Assembly: GCA_947396885.1 (NCBI GenBank)
Contig: OX377202.1
Coordinates: forward strand, 86,284,408-86,348,407
Reading direction: 5' to 3'
Length of the DNA: 64,000 nucleotides
Source: Heligmosomoides polygyrus polygyrus
Taxonomy: Eukaryota > Nematoda > Chromadorea > Rhabditida > Heligmosomidae
A program made the position numbers and the translations under genes. Under the pieces are notes generated by a model. That model was not told where the DNA came from. It saw only the letters and a list, made by a program, of their open reading frames with translations, and did no database searches. Positions 21,801-31,803 of this stretch are shown here, piece after piece (position 1 is the first letter of the stretch; each line of letters opens with the position of its first letter).

Positions 21801-22205
21801 ACGTTTTTCGCGCGTGCGCATCCACTAAAGCGCTCATAGTCGAGCGCAATGGAAGACTTCTGGTAGTCGTTAGAACTTGCCGCATGTTTGGAGAGTTCCT
21901 TTATCAGGAACGACAGAAAATGTGGATTAGAACTCAGTTTGCTTAGAACATTGCCGTACACATTTGTGTTGAGCTTAGAGCAGCTGGTATAGAGGTTATG
22001 CATGCTGGAGTGGTTTTCACTTCGACCAGAACCCGGTGCAATGCGGGATTTGTACCTTCACCCTTTGCCTTCTGGACAGGATTACAGCAACAGCGCGGTT
22101 TGATTGCACCCAACATTCCCAAATCATAGGAGAGTGATGATAGACCATCCGCAACGAGGATATAGCGGATGTGGTGCGCGGTTTACCAACGCTGATAGTA
22201 TAGTG

Positions 22206-22270
22206 GGCTAAGACCCCGCCCTGAAAGCAGGGGGTACGGGTTCGAGTCCGCCCGGCGCGAGAGTTTCGAT
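22206..22270 (+). repeat. tRNA-like SINE fragment, family 2
   Basis: Box B GGTTCGAGTCC is preceded by TATAGTGGGCTAAGACC and followed by GAGTTTCGATCGCAACAAA, the same tail as the repeat at 17873. The tRNA-like part is too decayed for a tRNA call. Confidence 0.45.
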
Positions 22271-22310
22271 CGCAACAAATGATCTAACAGCATCAGTTTA
22301 CACATTTCCT

Positions 22311-22615
22311 TTGATGACCAGGGCGCGTGTAGCGCACTTGGAGGAGGCGCCGGCTGTCGCGTGCACCCGATACCAGTTCGTGGTTCGGATTTCTCGCCCA
22401 GGCCAACCAAGCCTTCCATCCCTCCGGTTCGGTGAATTGACACCAGAATTGTCTGGGAAGAGCAAAGTGTTGACTTGTTCATCGGCTGGCCACCGCAAGT
22501 CACTGCATCGCCAAACACGCATTCAACTCTCCTCCACGACGTCCCGTAGAAGTAGAATGCGTGGCGCATCCCAAAAGGGACTGAGTAATGCCGTCATTTA
22601 TCCTTATCCTTTGGT
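22311..22615 (+). repeat. tRNA-derived SINE, copy 3
   Basis: This is one of the best-preserved copies. It has GCGCGTGTAGCGCA (box A), GGTTCGGATTTC (box B), the TGACTTG/CAAGTCA hairpin, GAATGCGTGGCGCATCCC and the TTATCCTTATCC tail. Confidence 0.75.
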
Positions 22616-23055
22616 GACCATGTCTAACCTATGTCTAGTACTCGTTACTCCTCACACATTTCTGTCATACTTAAGCATACAAGAGAGAGTATCTCTAAAG
22701 ACAGGGCTTCATTAACAATCTAAAGTTGACGTATGCCTTCTCACGTTCTTCACGGTCATATAAATCTGCACGTAAATGAGTGTAAAAAATGCCAGCTACG
22801 GTTATGTCGTGTCCCGTTATAATGCGGAATTTCTACGGTCCCTTCTGCGTTATAACGAGAGGGGACTGTCACCTCTGCTTGGGATAGGCCACGCATTCTA
22901 TTTCCTCGTCGCATTGTGGAGGCAAGTTGACTGCAGGCAATGACTTACCGTGACCTACAGGTGAACAGGGCAGTGCTTTATTCAATGTCACGAGTGTGCT
23001 GCTACGAACCCCAGGCAGATACAAATCTTCTTCTTCTTCTTCTTCTTCTTATTCT

Positions 23056-24195
23056 TCAGCGTTTGTCCCGCATCGTCGCGGGGTCCGCTCTTCTGGTGTT
23101 ACGACGCCACCTTTCCCGATCCTGCGCTTTATCAGGGTGGACACCAGCTACTTTCATGTCCGTGTGTAACGTATCGGACCAACGCTGCTCCGGGCGTCCT
23201 CTAGGCCGCTTTCCAGATACTTCCAACTCAAGGCCTATCTTGCGGACGCTGTATTCTTTCCCACGCAGAACGTGGCCGTACCATCGCAAGCGAGCTTCGC
23301 GCATCTTGTCGACTATCGGTGCGATACCGAACTTTTGCCGAATAGCATCATTTCGAATGCGGTCCATGCGCGTGACTCCAGCCGTCCAGCGCAGCATCTT
23401 CGTCTCCATGACGCTGAGGCGCGTTTCAACTTCTTTGGTCGCAGGCCAACTCTCAGCGCCGTACATCGCTACCGGGCGCACGACGGCTCTGTAAATCTTC
23501 GACTTCAGGTGCTCTGGTATCTTCCTATAGCAGAGCACGCCAGTCAGCGAACGCCACTTGGACCAAGCTGCACTCACGCGTGAGTTCACTTCAACCATCA
23601 GACCGCCGTCAGACGCTATTGCTGATCCCAGGTATTTAAACACCGAAGTGCGTGCAAGTTCAGTACCGTCAATCTTAATAGAGCCGAACTCGTTCACGTC
23701 AGTCGTTAGGTACTCGGTCTTTTTGACGTTCAATTTAAGTCCGAACCTCGCCAGACGGTCGCACCAAGCTTGCACCTGCCGCTCGAGATCGTCTTTCTCT
23801 TCGCAAGCGAGCATCACGTCATCAGCATAAAGCAGCGTCCATGGAACGGGCTGCTGAAGATCTCGCGTAATGGCATCCATGACGACAACAAAGAGGAGTG
23901 GAGAAAGCGCAGAACCCTGGTGCACCCCAACAGAGATGGGAAACTCCATTGAGGTTCCAGCTGCAGCTTGCACTCTACTATTTGGGAAAGAATAGAGCAT
24001 CCGCACCCACTCTATGAGTTCCTCAGGTACGTTGTGTTGTCGCAAGGCGTACCATATAACCTCACGCGGTACGCGGTCGAAAGCCTTCTCCAAGTCGAGA
24101 AAGGCGATATGCACCGGCTCCTGTCTCTCGCGATGCTTCTCCACAAGGAGGCGGGCGACGTGTATAGCATCAATGGTCCCACAACCAGATACAAA
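23056..24195 (-). pseudogene. RTE reverse transcriptase, C-terminal part
   Basis: The frame reads FVSGCGTIDAIH, FLDLEKAFDRVP (motif A), HQGSALSPLLF (motif B), LLYADDV (motif C) and LRWYGHVLRG, and ends at a stop at 23056. It is open throughout but lacks its N-terminal part, which continues at 26597 beyond the nested insertion. Compared with the RTE at 6522 it is a different subfamily. Confidence 0.8.
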
Positions 24196-26241
24196 TAAAG
24201 AAAGAGAAATGAAAAGAATAAACAAAAAGGACTAATATCCGTTTCGTTCCTACCCTTAGACGGATATCAGCAAGAACAAAAATAAAAGAATAGGGTCTTT
24301 CCCGGAACTCCTCAGTAAGGAGGAAAGACCCTTAGAATGTTTGAACATAACTCACCTTCAAATCGTATACGCTCCACAAAAATATACAGGATCACAGTAG
24401 AATAGATAGAGTAGTAGTAGGATAGATAAATCACAGGCTGTATAGGTAAGAAGTCTCTAAAAACGATGAAATCTCAAGAAAATCTTCAACAGTGGTGAAC
24501 CAGCGAATACCTAGTATCCAACGAGAATATAAGGTAAATAGAGGAAAAGACATAACTGCTGATATTAGGAACTAAGAGGTATTTATAGGCTAAAGTAATA
24601 CTCAGCGTGAAAAAGGCGCGGAAAAACAATTGTTATTGGAGCAGATAAACTACCACAACAAGGGCAACTGTCAACTAGATCGGCTAAATGGCAAGCGTGC
24701 TCCGAATAAGACACAGCGCTACGCCCTTAAGTGCAATTACACTACCTTCACCATAAAACGTTACATAATTTAAAATACTTCCAAAAACGATAGAAATGCA
24801 AGGAAAAGGTGTATATGCACAAAATACAATAAATGAAGTAGGCAGAGATCGTATAAGAAGGCAAGTACATCTAATATAAATTTGGAAAGTTATACTGATG
24901 AAATATTGTGTTATGGAACTAGGAAGATTAAATATTATGACTTGGCTGTAAAGTATTAAAAAAGCTTCTCTAGTATTTTATGTTTACAATATTTAACATC
25001 GAAAAGTTTGTATTTATACAAGATAAACTTATTTTTAGTTAAACATTTGAAAAGATTATTAACTATCACTAATCTAGTGTAACCATTAGCAATAAGAAGT
25101 TTATAAAGTGTATTGATACGTTCTAAGAAATCTTCTAAACATGTACAAGTTCTGGAGATTCTCAAAATTTCTGTATAAATTGTGGCATTTTTAACACCTA
25201 AGCTGATTAGAGATGTAGCATGTGGAAGTCTTTTAACCTCAAAATTAAAACTATCAGTTTTGTTATAATTTTTTGTGCGAATTATGTTGTTATCAATAAC
25301 TATGTCTAAATCTAGATAGCAACTGTGGTAATCATTAATGTGAGTAGATTCTATTTTAAGAGTATTACCATACACATTATTGAGGATTTCTTTGATATTG
25401 TTAGCATCACTATTATAATGATAAGTATATCATCCATATATCTAAATGGTTTAAATACTACGTTATTATATGTTCTATTTGCAATGGAATAACCATATTC
25501 AAAATAGGACAATGTTAAGTCAGCTAGCAATGGGCTAAAGTTACCTCCCTGTGGAACTCCTATAGTTTGTCTAAAAATAACTTTACCTAATTGACAAAAA
25601 CTGTTATTGATAAGAAAATCTACATAATACATTAAATCATGAATGTCATAAAGGTTATATTTAATATCACATATATCAGTGTAAAATATTTTATGATTGT
25701 AGCTATTATAAGCAATGTATTTTTTACCTGAATTTTTAAAGCATAATTTAAGTATATTTTTTATGTTGTTGATTATTACCCTATGTGGTAAATTTGTAAA
25801 CATGTTAGTAAAGTCTGCAGTGAAAATTTTCAAGTTAGTTACATAAATGCTAATTAAATTATTACTAATATTTATGTCATCTATGGCCCAGTAACCAGTA
25901 ATATTTTTATTTCTTTTGTTAATAGAATTTACATATCTACGAAAATGAACTTTAACAAATGAAAAGATATTTTTAAGTTCTACTGCTAACGGTTTAATAC
26001 TACTATTATAAGCACCTGTAATAAACCTAAATTTAACCGGTGTTTTGTGAAGTTTGGGTATGCAGTACAAAAGTGGTATATCTGCCTTATTAATACTACC
26101 TATTCTCATTTTATTACAAATATTGGCATGTCTGTGTAGAATCTCTCTTTCAGATTCTTTATTGTAAATAACATATGTATTATTATCAACTGCATTATCC
26201 ACATTCATTTCTTTAATAAGCGTAGAAATGTAAAATTGGAA
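24196..26241 (-). mobile_element. Penelope-like retroelement inserted in the RTE, 5'-truncated
   Basis: This 2046-bp AT-rich block lies between two copies of a 356-bp RTE segment (23840-24195 and 26242-26597, about 1% different by eye). It encodes a Penelope-type RT on the - strand. About 760 bp follow the stop codon, including a hairpin pairing GGGTCTTTCC with GGAAAGACCC near 24295-24332. The base composition is distinctly more AT-rich than the flanks. The N-terminal part is missing. Confidence 0.7.
24956..26241 (-). pseudogene. Penelope-like reverse transcriptase, frameshifted
   Basis: The first frame (26244-25351) has IPLLYCIPKLHKTPVKFRFI (RT fingers), FTADFTNMFTNLP (motif A), GVPQGGNFSPLLADL (motif B) and FRYMDD (motif C). 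Just after YMDD, near 25405-25415, the frame shifts. The thumb-like part then continues in 25375-24956 and stops after about 130 more residues. No GIY-YIG endonuclease follows the RT. That excludes classical Penelope/Neptune layout and fits families with the endonuclease at the N-terminus (Naiad/Chlamys type) or with none; the truncation prevents a decision. Confidence 0.75.
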
Positions 26242-26597
26242 CATGGAACGGGCTGCTGAAGATCTCGCGTAATGGCATCCATGACGACAACAAAGAGGAG
26301 TGGAGAAAGCGCAGAACCCTTGTGCACCCCAACAGAGATGGGAAACTCCATTGAGGTTCCAGCTGCAGCTTGCACTCTACTCTTTGGGCAAGAATAGAGC
26401 ATCCGCACCCACTCTATGAGTTCCTCAGGTACGTTGTGTTGTCGCAAGGCGTACCATATAACCTCACGCGGTACGCGGTCGAAAGCCTTCTCCAAGTCGA
26501 GAAAGGCGATATGCACCGGCTCCTGTCTCTCGCGATGCTTCTCCACAAGGAGGCGGGCGGCGTGTATAGCATCAATGGTCCCACAACCAGATACAAA
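26242..26597 (-). repeat. 356-bp direct duplication, second copy
   Basis: It matches 23840-24195 end to end (CATGGAACGGGCTGC to CAGATACAAA). Only a few substitutions are visible, for example GAACCCTTGTG versus GAACCCTGGTG, CTACTCTTTGGGCAAG versus CTACTATTTGGGAAAG, and GGGCGGCG versus GGGCGACG. Both copies encode the same RTE motif A-motif B segment. Confidence 0.85.
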
Positions 26598-27950
26598 GCC
26601 GCACTGGTTGTCGGAGAGCTTGACGATTTCACGGATTCTTCTATCGAGGATTCGCCGAAGATCTTCATGCTGTGCGAAAGCAAGCGAATCGAACGGTAAT
26701 TGCAGCAGTCTGCAGGACTGTCTTTCTTCTTCCAAATCGGAATCGTCGTACTGTTGTCCCAACACTCCGGTACTTTCTTCTCCTTTACTACCTGATTGAA
26801 GAATTCAGCCAACCACTCAGCAGGATACCAGAGCTTCGACTTCCAAACATCGGCTGCCAGATCATCCGGCCCTGTCGCCTCACCGGGCTTCATCTTCTTC
26901 AGAGGCGCTTCTGTTTCCTCACCGATGATCTTGTGAACGGGACCATGAACAGAAGCCACAGAAGGGATGACCGGATGAGGAAATTCCATAGTGGAAGTTT
27001 CCTCAAAGTAATCACGCCATCGCTTCAGCGCCTTTTTGCGGTCTCTCAGAAGATGGCCGCTCTCATCATTGATGCAGCCAACTTTTCAATGTCCTCGGTT
27101 TGGCGATGGCGGGTCTTAGCAAGTCGGAACAAATACCGCTCACCATCGCGCGATTCGAGCTTTCGGTAGACATCACCATAATTAGTGGCTTTCGCAACAG
27201 CCACGGCTTTCTTTGCAGCCTTCTTCGCCTTCTGATACTCCTGCCAGTTGTCGGCTGTTCTGTCGCCGAGAAACACATGATACAGCGACTTCTTCTCTCG
27301 AACCTTCGCTTTCACATCGTCTGTCCACAGCCATGCCTGCTTGTCGACTTTGCGTCGTCCAGGCTTCGTAGTGCCGAGTTCCAACCTTGCAGCTTGGCGT
27401 ATCGCGTCGGTTGCTCTCTTCCAAGTTTCATCGACAGTCGTAACTGTCGGTAACCGCACGCGAGAGATCACAGCTGCTTCCTTCTCGTTCATTCGCCACC
27501 ACTTTATCCTTGCAGCACCGCATCGCTCGACCTGCTTCAGGCTCGGTGAGGCGATCTTCAAAGTACAGATCAGCGGTCGGTGCTGTGGGGTGACCGTCTC
27601 ATACGGCACGACCTTCGCGTCTGTGACAAGGCTCCGGTCGCGATCCTTCACAAGCACAAAGTCTATCTAAGACTTGGAGCTCCCACTATAATATGAGATG
27701 AGGTGGGAGTCGCGTTTTCGGAAAACGGTGTTCACAATGGTGAGGCTATGCGATTCCGTATACTCAAGAATACGCTCACCATCGGCGTTACGAGACCCGT
27801 ATCCGAAACCACCATGACAGCTGTACCCGTCCTTCGCAGCACCTACGTGCCCATTAAGTCACCAGCGACTATGATGACATCTTTCGACGGTACCTCTGCT
27901 GTCTTCTCATCAAGCAGGTTCCAAAACTCATCCTTGGCTTTATCGGAGCA
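26598..27950 (-). pseudogene. RTE endonuclease/linker/RT N-terminal part
   Basis: On the - strand this contains the end of the endonuclease (IDFVLVKDRD, PQHRPLICTLK), the linker with AWLWTDDVKAKV, and the RT start (GEATGPDDLAADVWK, IPIWKKKDSPADCCNYRSI). Lesions include a stop replacing the residue before IDFVL (near 27668), a frameshift near 27045 and another near 26690. It joins directly to the RT at 26597. Confidence 0.75.
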
Positions 27951-28119
27951 CAGGCAGATACAAATGAAAGGCTTAATCCACATAATGCCGCATGAAACTG
28001 CCAAATATACTGCTTCATCCCTTCACCCACAATTTCCACCTTTCATACAATTCGAGGACTAAAAGAGAGTGCTTTCAGAGAATGCAAAAAAATCTGATTT
28101 TATACTCTTCACTTTCACT

Positions 28120-28980
28120 TTATTACCACTGAAAGGGAAGCACTGAACAAAATTCCTGACATACAGGAGTCTTTAAAATTACTACTCACGCAAAACAAAG
28201 ACACTGAAGGCATGTCTATGTTTTTGTTAACTAAATTGCTATCTTTGGAAATGTAATTAAGCTGTTGATGTTTGCTCATTTGTCTTTGTCGCTTATGTCT
28301 TCTAATAGCCGCTCAACGTTGAGCGATTTGGATACCTCGTATTCCCCTTTTCTATACATCAAGCCCTTTTATTACGCTATCGCTTTGACTAGATAAATAA
28401 ACAAATAGTTTTACCAAGCCATTGCGTGACTTCTGTGAGCGTGGTGGCGCAGTCGAAGGAGGTGCGGCTGTCGCGTGCACCCGATACCAGGCACTTGGTT
28501 CGGATTTCCCGCCCGGGCCAGTCAAGCCTTCCACCTCTTCGGGGTTGGAAGTTAGTACCAGGCTTGTCTGGGAAGGATAAAATACAATACGACCGCATTT
28601 TTTGGCCTTTTGGCGGAAAAACGCAAAAATACCATTTTTGTCGTCCTGGATGGCACTGTTTAAATTGCATACCTATAAAAATGAAGCATAAAGAACTGCG
28701 TTACCCATCATCTATTGGAATCCGCCACGCATTCAACTTCTACGGGGTGTCGCGGAGGTGATTTGAATGCGTATTTGATTATACATACTAGCGGTGGGCA
28801 GCCGATGAACAAGTCAGTGCTTTATCCTTCCCAAACTATTCTGGCACCAATTCGCCCTCCCCTTGGAGATGGAAGGCTTGGTTAGCCTGGTCGGAAAATC
28901 TGAGCCAGAAACCTGGTATCGGGTGTGTGAGACAGCCGGCACCTCCTACAACTGCGCTACATGCCACCAAAATCAAAGGT
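28120..28980 (+). repeat. Segment duplicated upstream of GPCR-B
   Basis: It matches 430-1330 in order and orientation: CATACAGGAGTCTT, CTCATTTG, GCTCA.CGTTGAGCGATTTG.ATACCTCGTAT, then a + strand SINE head (28436-28600) and a - strand SINE (28690-28970). It lies 2.4 kb upstream of GPCR-B; its partner lies 0.7 kb upstream of GPCR-A. Confidence 0.6.
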
Positions 28981-28984
28981 TTTA

Positions 28985-30055
28985 TTTTTAAAAAATTGTC
29001 TGCTGGACGGAAGATGGCTACTGCCTCTCGGCATAACAATGCTTCTTCGATCCAAATCTTCACCATTTATAAAGTATCAGTTTCTGCCGGTGTTAAAAAT
29101 TAATTGAAATAGATACATGACAAACTAATATGGTATTTATATCATTAATATTCCCGCTGGTGAAGACCGCTTTCGAGCTTTCCTTCAGAAGCTCGAGCTG
29201 CGACAAGAGCATGAACAGTTGCAAGACTTGTTTGGCTGTTAGAATCGCTTATAAGACACCTCGAAACAAAAGAAATAGACACAAAGGCACATCCAGCCTC
29301 AGTATTGAGCTCAATTGCATGGTCTAGATTGGGCGGATGATTACGGAAAAGAGGCTCCGCCAGTTCCATAGTGACCAGGGCACAATTCACGTTATGCATG
29401 CTTCGCAGTTTTCTCACACTGGTCTAACAATAGAAACGAAACAAATGGTGAATTTTTTACCTTGTGATGTATTGTTTTAATTATAAAAATTTTAAAAATT
29501 TATTCACTCAAGTGCCTCGAGAAAGATCTATTCCAAACCTGAACTCATTGTTCGTCAGCTCGCCCATTGAATCAACATCCTGCACGTGCTAAAAGGCCTT
29601 CCGCGATATCATGTGGGATAGGAATGCAGGTGCGCTCCGTGCAGTAATTAATATGCTAGTTTTCCTCGTTTTTTTACCACCTGCCTCTGTTCAGTCGATT
29701 TACTCAACGGGCTTCATCGTCCAAACTCTCTTATAATGCCTCCGCTCAATTGGTTTCAGTGACAAAAATCTGCTTTCTAATTTTCCATTTAAGCGCGCTA
29801 GTGCTTTTAGATTCGCGTTGAACCATGTGAATTGAAAAAGCCGTTACCCCACGCTTTCAAAATCGTAACCTTTTTCTTTGATCACATCAAAAGGCAATAT
29901 TTCTTAGATCTCGAGCTATCTCACTTTTTGAATCAATGTCTTTTGTGAATTGGAGGTGGAGAAGCTTTATATTGAACGGGAGAACCCTTGTGAGCCATCT
30001 TTTTGCAGGAGCCTTCTAGTCCAACCAAGAACCCATTTTTGAGAGTACTTTCTCG
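28985..30055. other. No gene recognised
   Basis: Short ORFs here show no family motif and no splice pattern matching either GPCR. I see no strong inverted repeat in this kilobase. Confidence 0.35.
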
Positions 30056-30058
30056 TTC

Positions 30059-30672
30059 GGACGCGTGGTAGGGCAGTCGGACGGCTGTCGCCTGCACCCG
30101 ATACCAGGTTTCAGGTTCGGATGTCCAGCCTACGCCAAGCAAGCCTTCCATTCTTCGGTGAGTTGGTATAGCGCTGATTTGTCTATCGGAAGGCTACAGC
30201 ATAGCCCAAATACGCATTGAAATCGACTCCACGATATGCCGTGCAAGTAGAATGCGTGGCGCATCCTAAAACGGAATGAGTAAATCCCTCCTTTTTCTTT
30301 ATCCTTATCCTTTGTAGCCCTTACATGTCCATTACCTTGCTTTAAACCTGAAGCTGTATAATCTGTTACCCACGGCTTTATAATAAAAGGATAAAGGATG
30401 GCACTATTCAGTCCCCTTTGGGATGCGCCACGCATTCTACCTCTACGGGATGTCGTGGAGGCGACATGAATGCGTATTTGGCCATACAATGACTTGCGGT
30501 GGCCAGCCGATGAACAAGTCAGCACTTTGCTCTTCCCAGACACGTCTGGTACCAATTCACCGACCCCGGAGGGATGGAAGGCTCGGTTGGCCTGGGCGAG
30601 AAATCAGAACCAAGAACCTGGTTTCGGGTGCAGGTCACAGCCGGCACCTCCTCCGACTGCTCTCCACGCGAT
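30059..30672. repeat. Inverted pair of SINEs, copies 4 (+) and 5 (-)
   Basis: The + copy (30059-30318) ends in TTTATCCTTATCC. The - copy (30384-30672) begins AAAAGGATAAAGGATGG and ends with the box A region near 30660. The two tails face each other across about 65 bp. A transcript through both would form a long hairpin. Confidence 0.7.
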
Positions 30673-30699
30673 CAACTCATGGCTTTATATGAACTGATT

Positions 30700-31425
30700 A
30701 TTCGCCGTTTCCCGGAATTTCAGTGGAGACCTAACCTTTGTAAGGCAAACCTGAAAAATCGGTAGTACTACACATGCAAATATGTAAATAGGCAATTAAC
30801 TGTCTAATTGCCTATTTATTTGCTTGGACTGGTAGATATAAATATCCACGGAAAAAAGAAAAAACCTAAGAAACTTGTACTCTACAATACAACGTAAAAT
30901 AAAAAGTTATCCGTTAAATACAAAAGTTAAATACATTGAAAGATATCCATTAACGAGCCTCTTAGGTTGAGGTAATGAATTAGGGAGCACGTTGTTTGAG
31001 CATCTTAAGAAATCAGACCCATCCCTTTCGATAAAATAGGAAGCTACGAAAGACATTTTTGCATAGGAGAAATAGATTTCCTGCTGATTTCCTTACTTCT
31101 TGCATTAGAATTCCGTAACGTGTGTGTTGAAAATTGTTACCATCTGAAACACGAGAAATTCAAACCGCACATCTTCTAAAACAGAATGCGCAACTTAGGC
31201 ATAAAGTAATGCATTGCTACGAAAACAGGTTATGAAAATAATGAAAATTTTGAAATTGCCTTAATGAAATAGCACTGTTCCAATCCAAAGTATTCGCATT
31301 TTATCTACTAAACCAAAATCACTCGTTGCGACATCAACCTCTTTGTTCTAGCGTTTTAATCCGATAGGCCGCATTAGTCGTTTAGCCTATACGGATTGTT
31401 TTAAAAGTCGAGCAGTTTTCTAGAA
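30700..31425 (+). other. Upstream region of GPCR-B
   Basis: The spacer is AT-rich. AATTGCCTATTTA... near 30792-30826 contains a short inverted repeat (AGGCAATTAACTG / CTAATTGCCT). No TATA box or operator can be claimed. The last ten bases before the ATG hold the TTTTCTAG acceptor. Confidence 0.35.
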
Positions 31426-31803
31426 ATGGAGAAGACTTTCGACTGTCTCCAAGCGATTCATCCACAGGAAGCCTCTTTAGAGGAACGGTACCTTTTCGGG
31501 ACTACACTGCTGCTCGTATCAGTCGGCTCTATCGCACTCAACGTCCTACTGGCATTTGTGCTGTGCCGATCGAACGTCATCGACAAGTCCGTCCAGCCCC
31601 ATATCGCGAGCATGGTAGCCGGAAGCCTGCTGTGCCTGTTCACAAACTGCTGGATTCTGGTGCCAACCATTCTTGCCCATGTGATCATCGCCGATCCATA
31701 CAACGTCATTTTATCAACGCCTGATAGCATTGGGTATTTGATGGTTATGTTCACCACCACAACTATGGCTGCCGACAGATTTTTGATATTCTTCACCCCC
31801 AAA
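31426..31803 (+). CDS. GPCR-B exon 1 (N-terminus, TM1-TM3)
   Basis: The exon has 126 codons and ends in phase 0 at GTGAGC, just after DRFLIFFTPK. The N-terminus MEKTFDCLQAIHP aligns with MSDLSSCFHAIHP of GPCR-A, sharing Cys7. There is no signal peptide, as expected for this type of receptor. Confidence 0.88.

Larger units (their letters stand above)
23027..27950 (-). mobile_element. 5'-truncated RTE element, split by a nested insertion
   Basis: A 15-bp target duplication CAGGCAGATACAAAT flanks it exactly (23012-23026 and 27951-27965). The 3' end on the - strand is a GAA-repeat tail at 23027-23050. The 5' end is truncated inside the endonuclease domain (a GDL equivalent of the GDMNGHVG motif lies near 27850). 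The RTE body is interrupted at 24196-26241 by a Penelope-like insert. Without the insert and its duplication it is about 2.5 kb. Confidence 0.85.

Noticed and set aside
24210..24260. Possible hammerhead ribozyme at the 3' side of the Penelope-like element (ACGAAAC with a 7-bp ATATCCG/CGGATAT stem)
   Set aside because: No proper CTGANGA box and no stem I pairing were found, so only a generic hairpin is supported.
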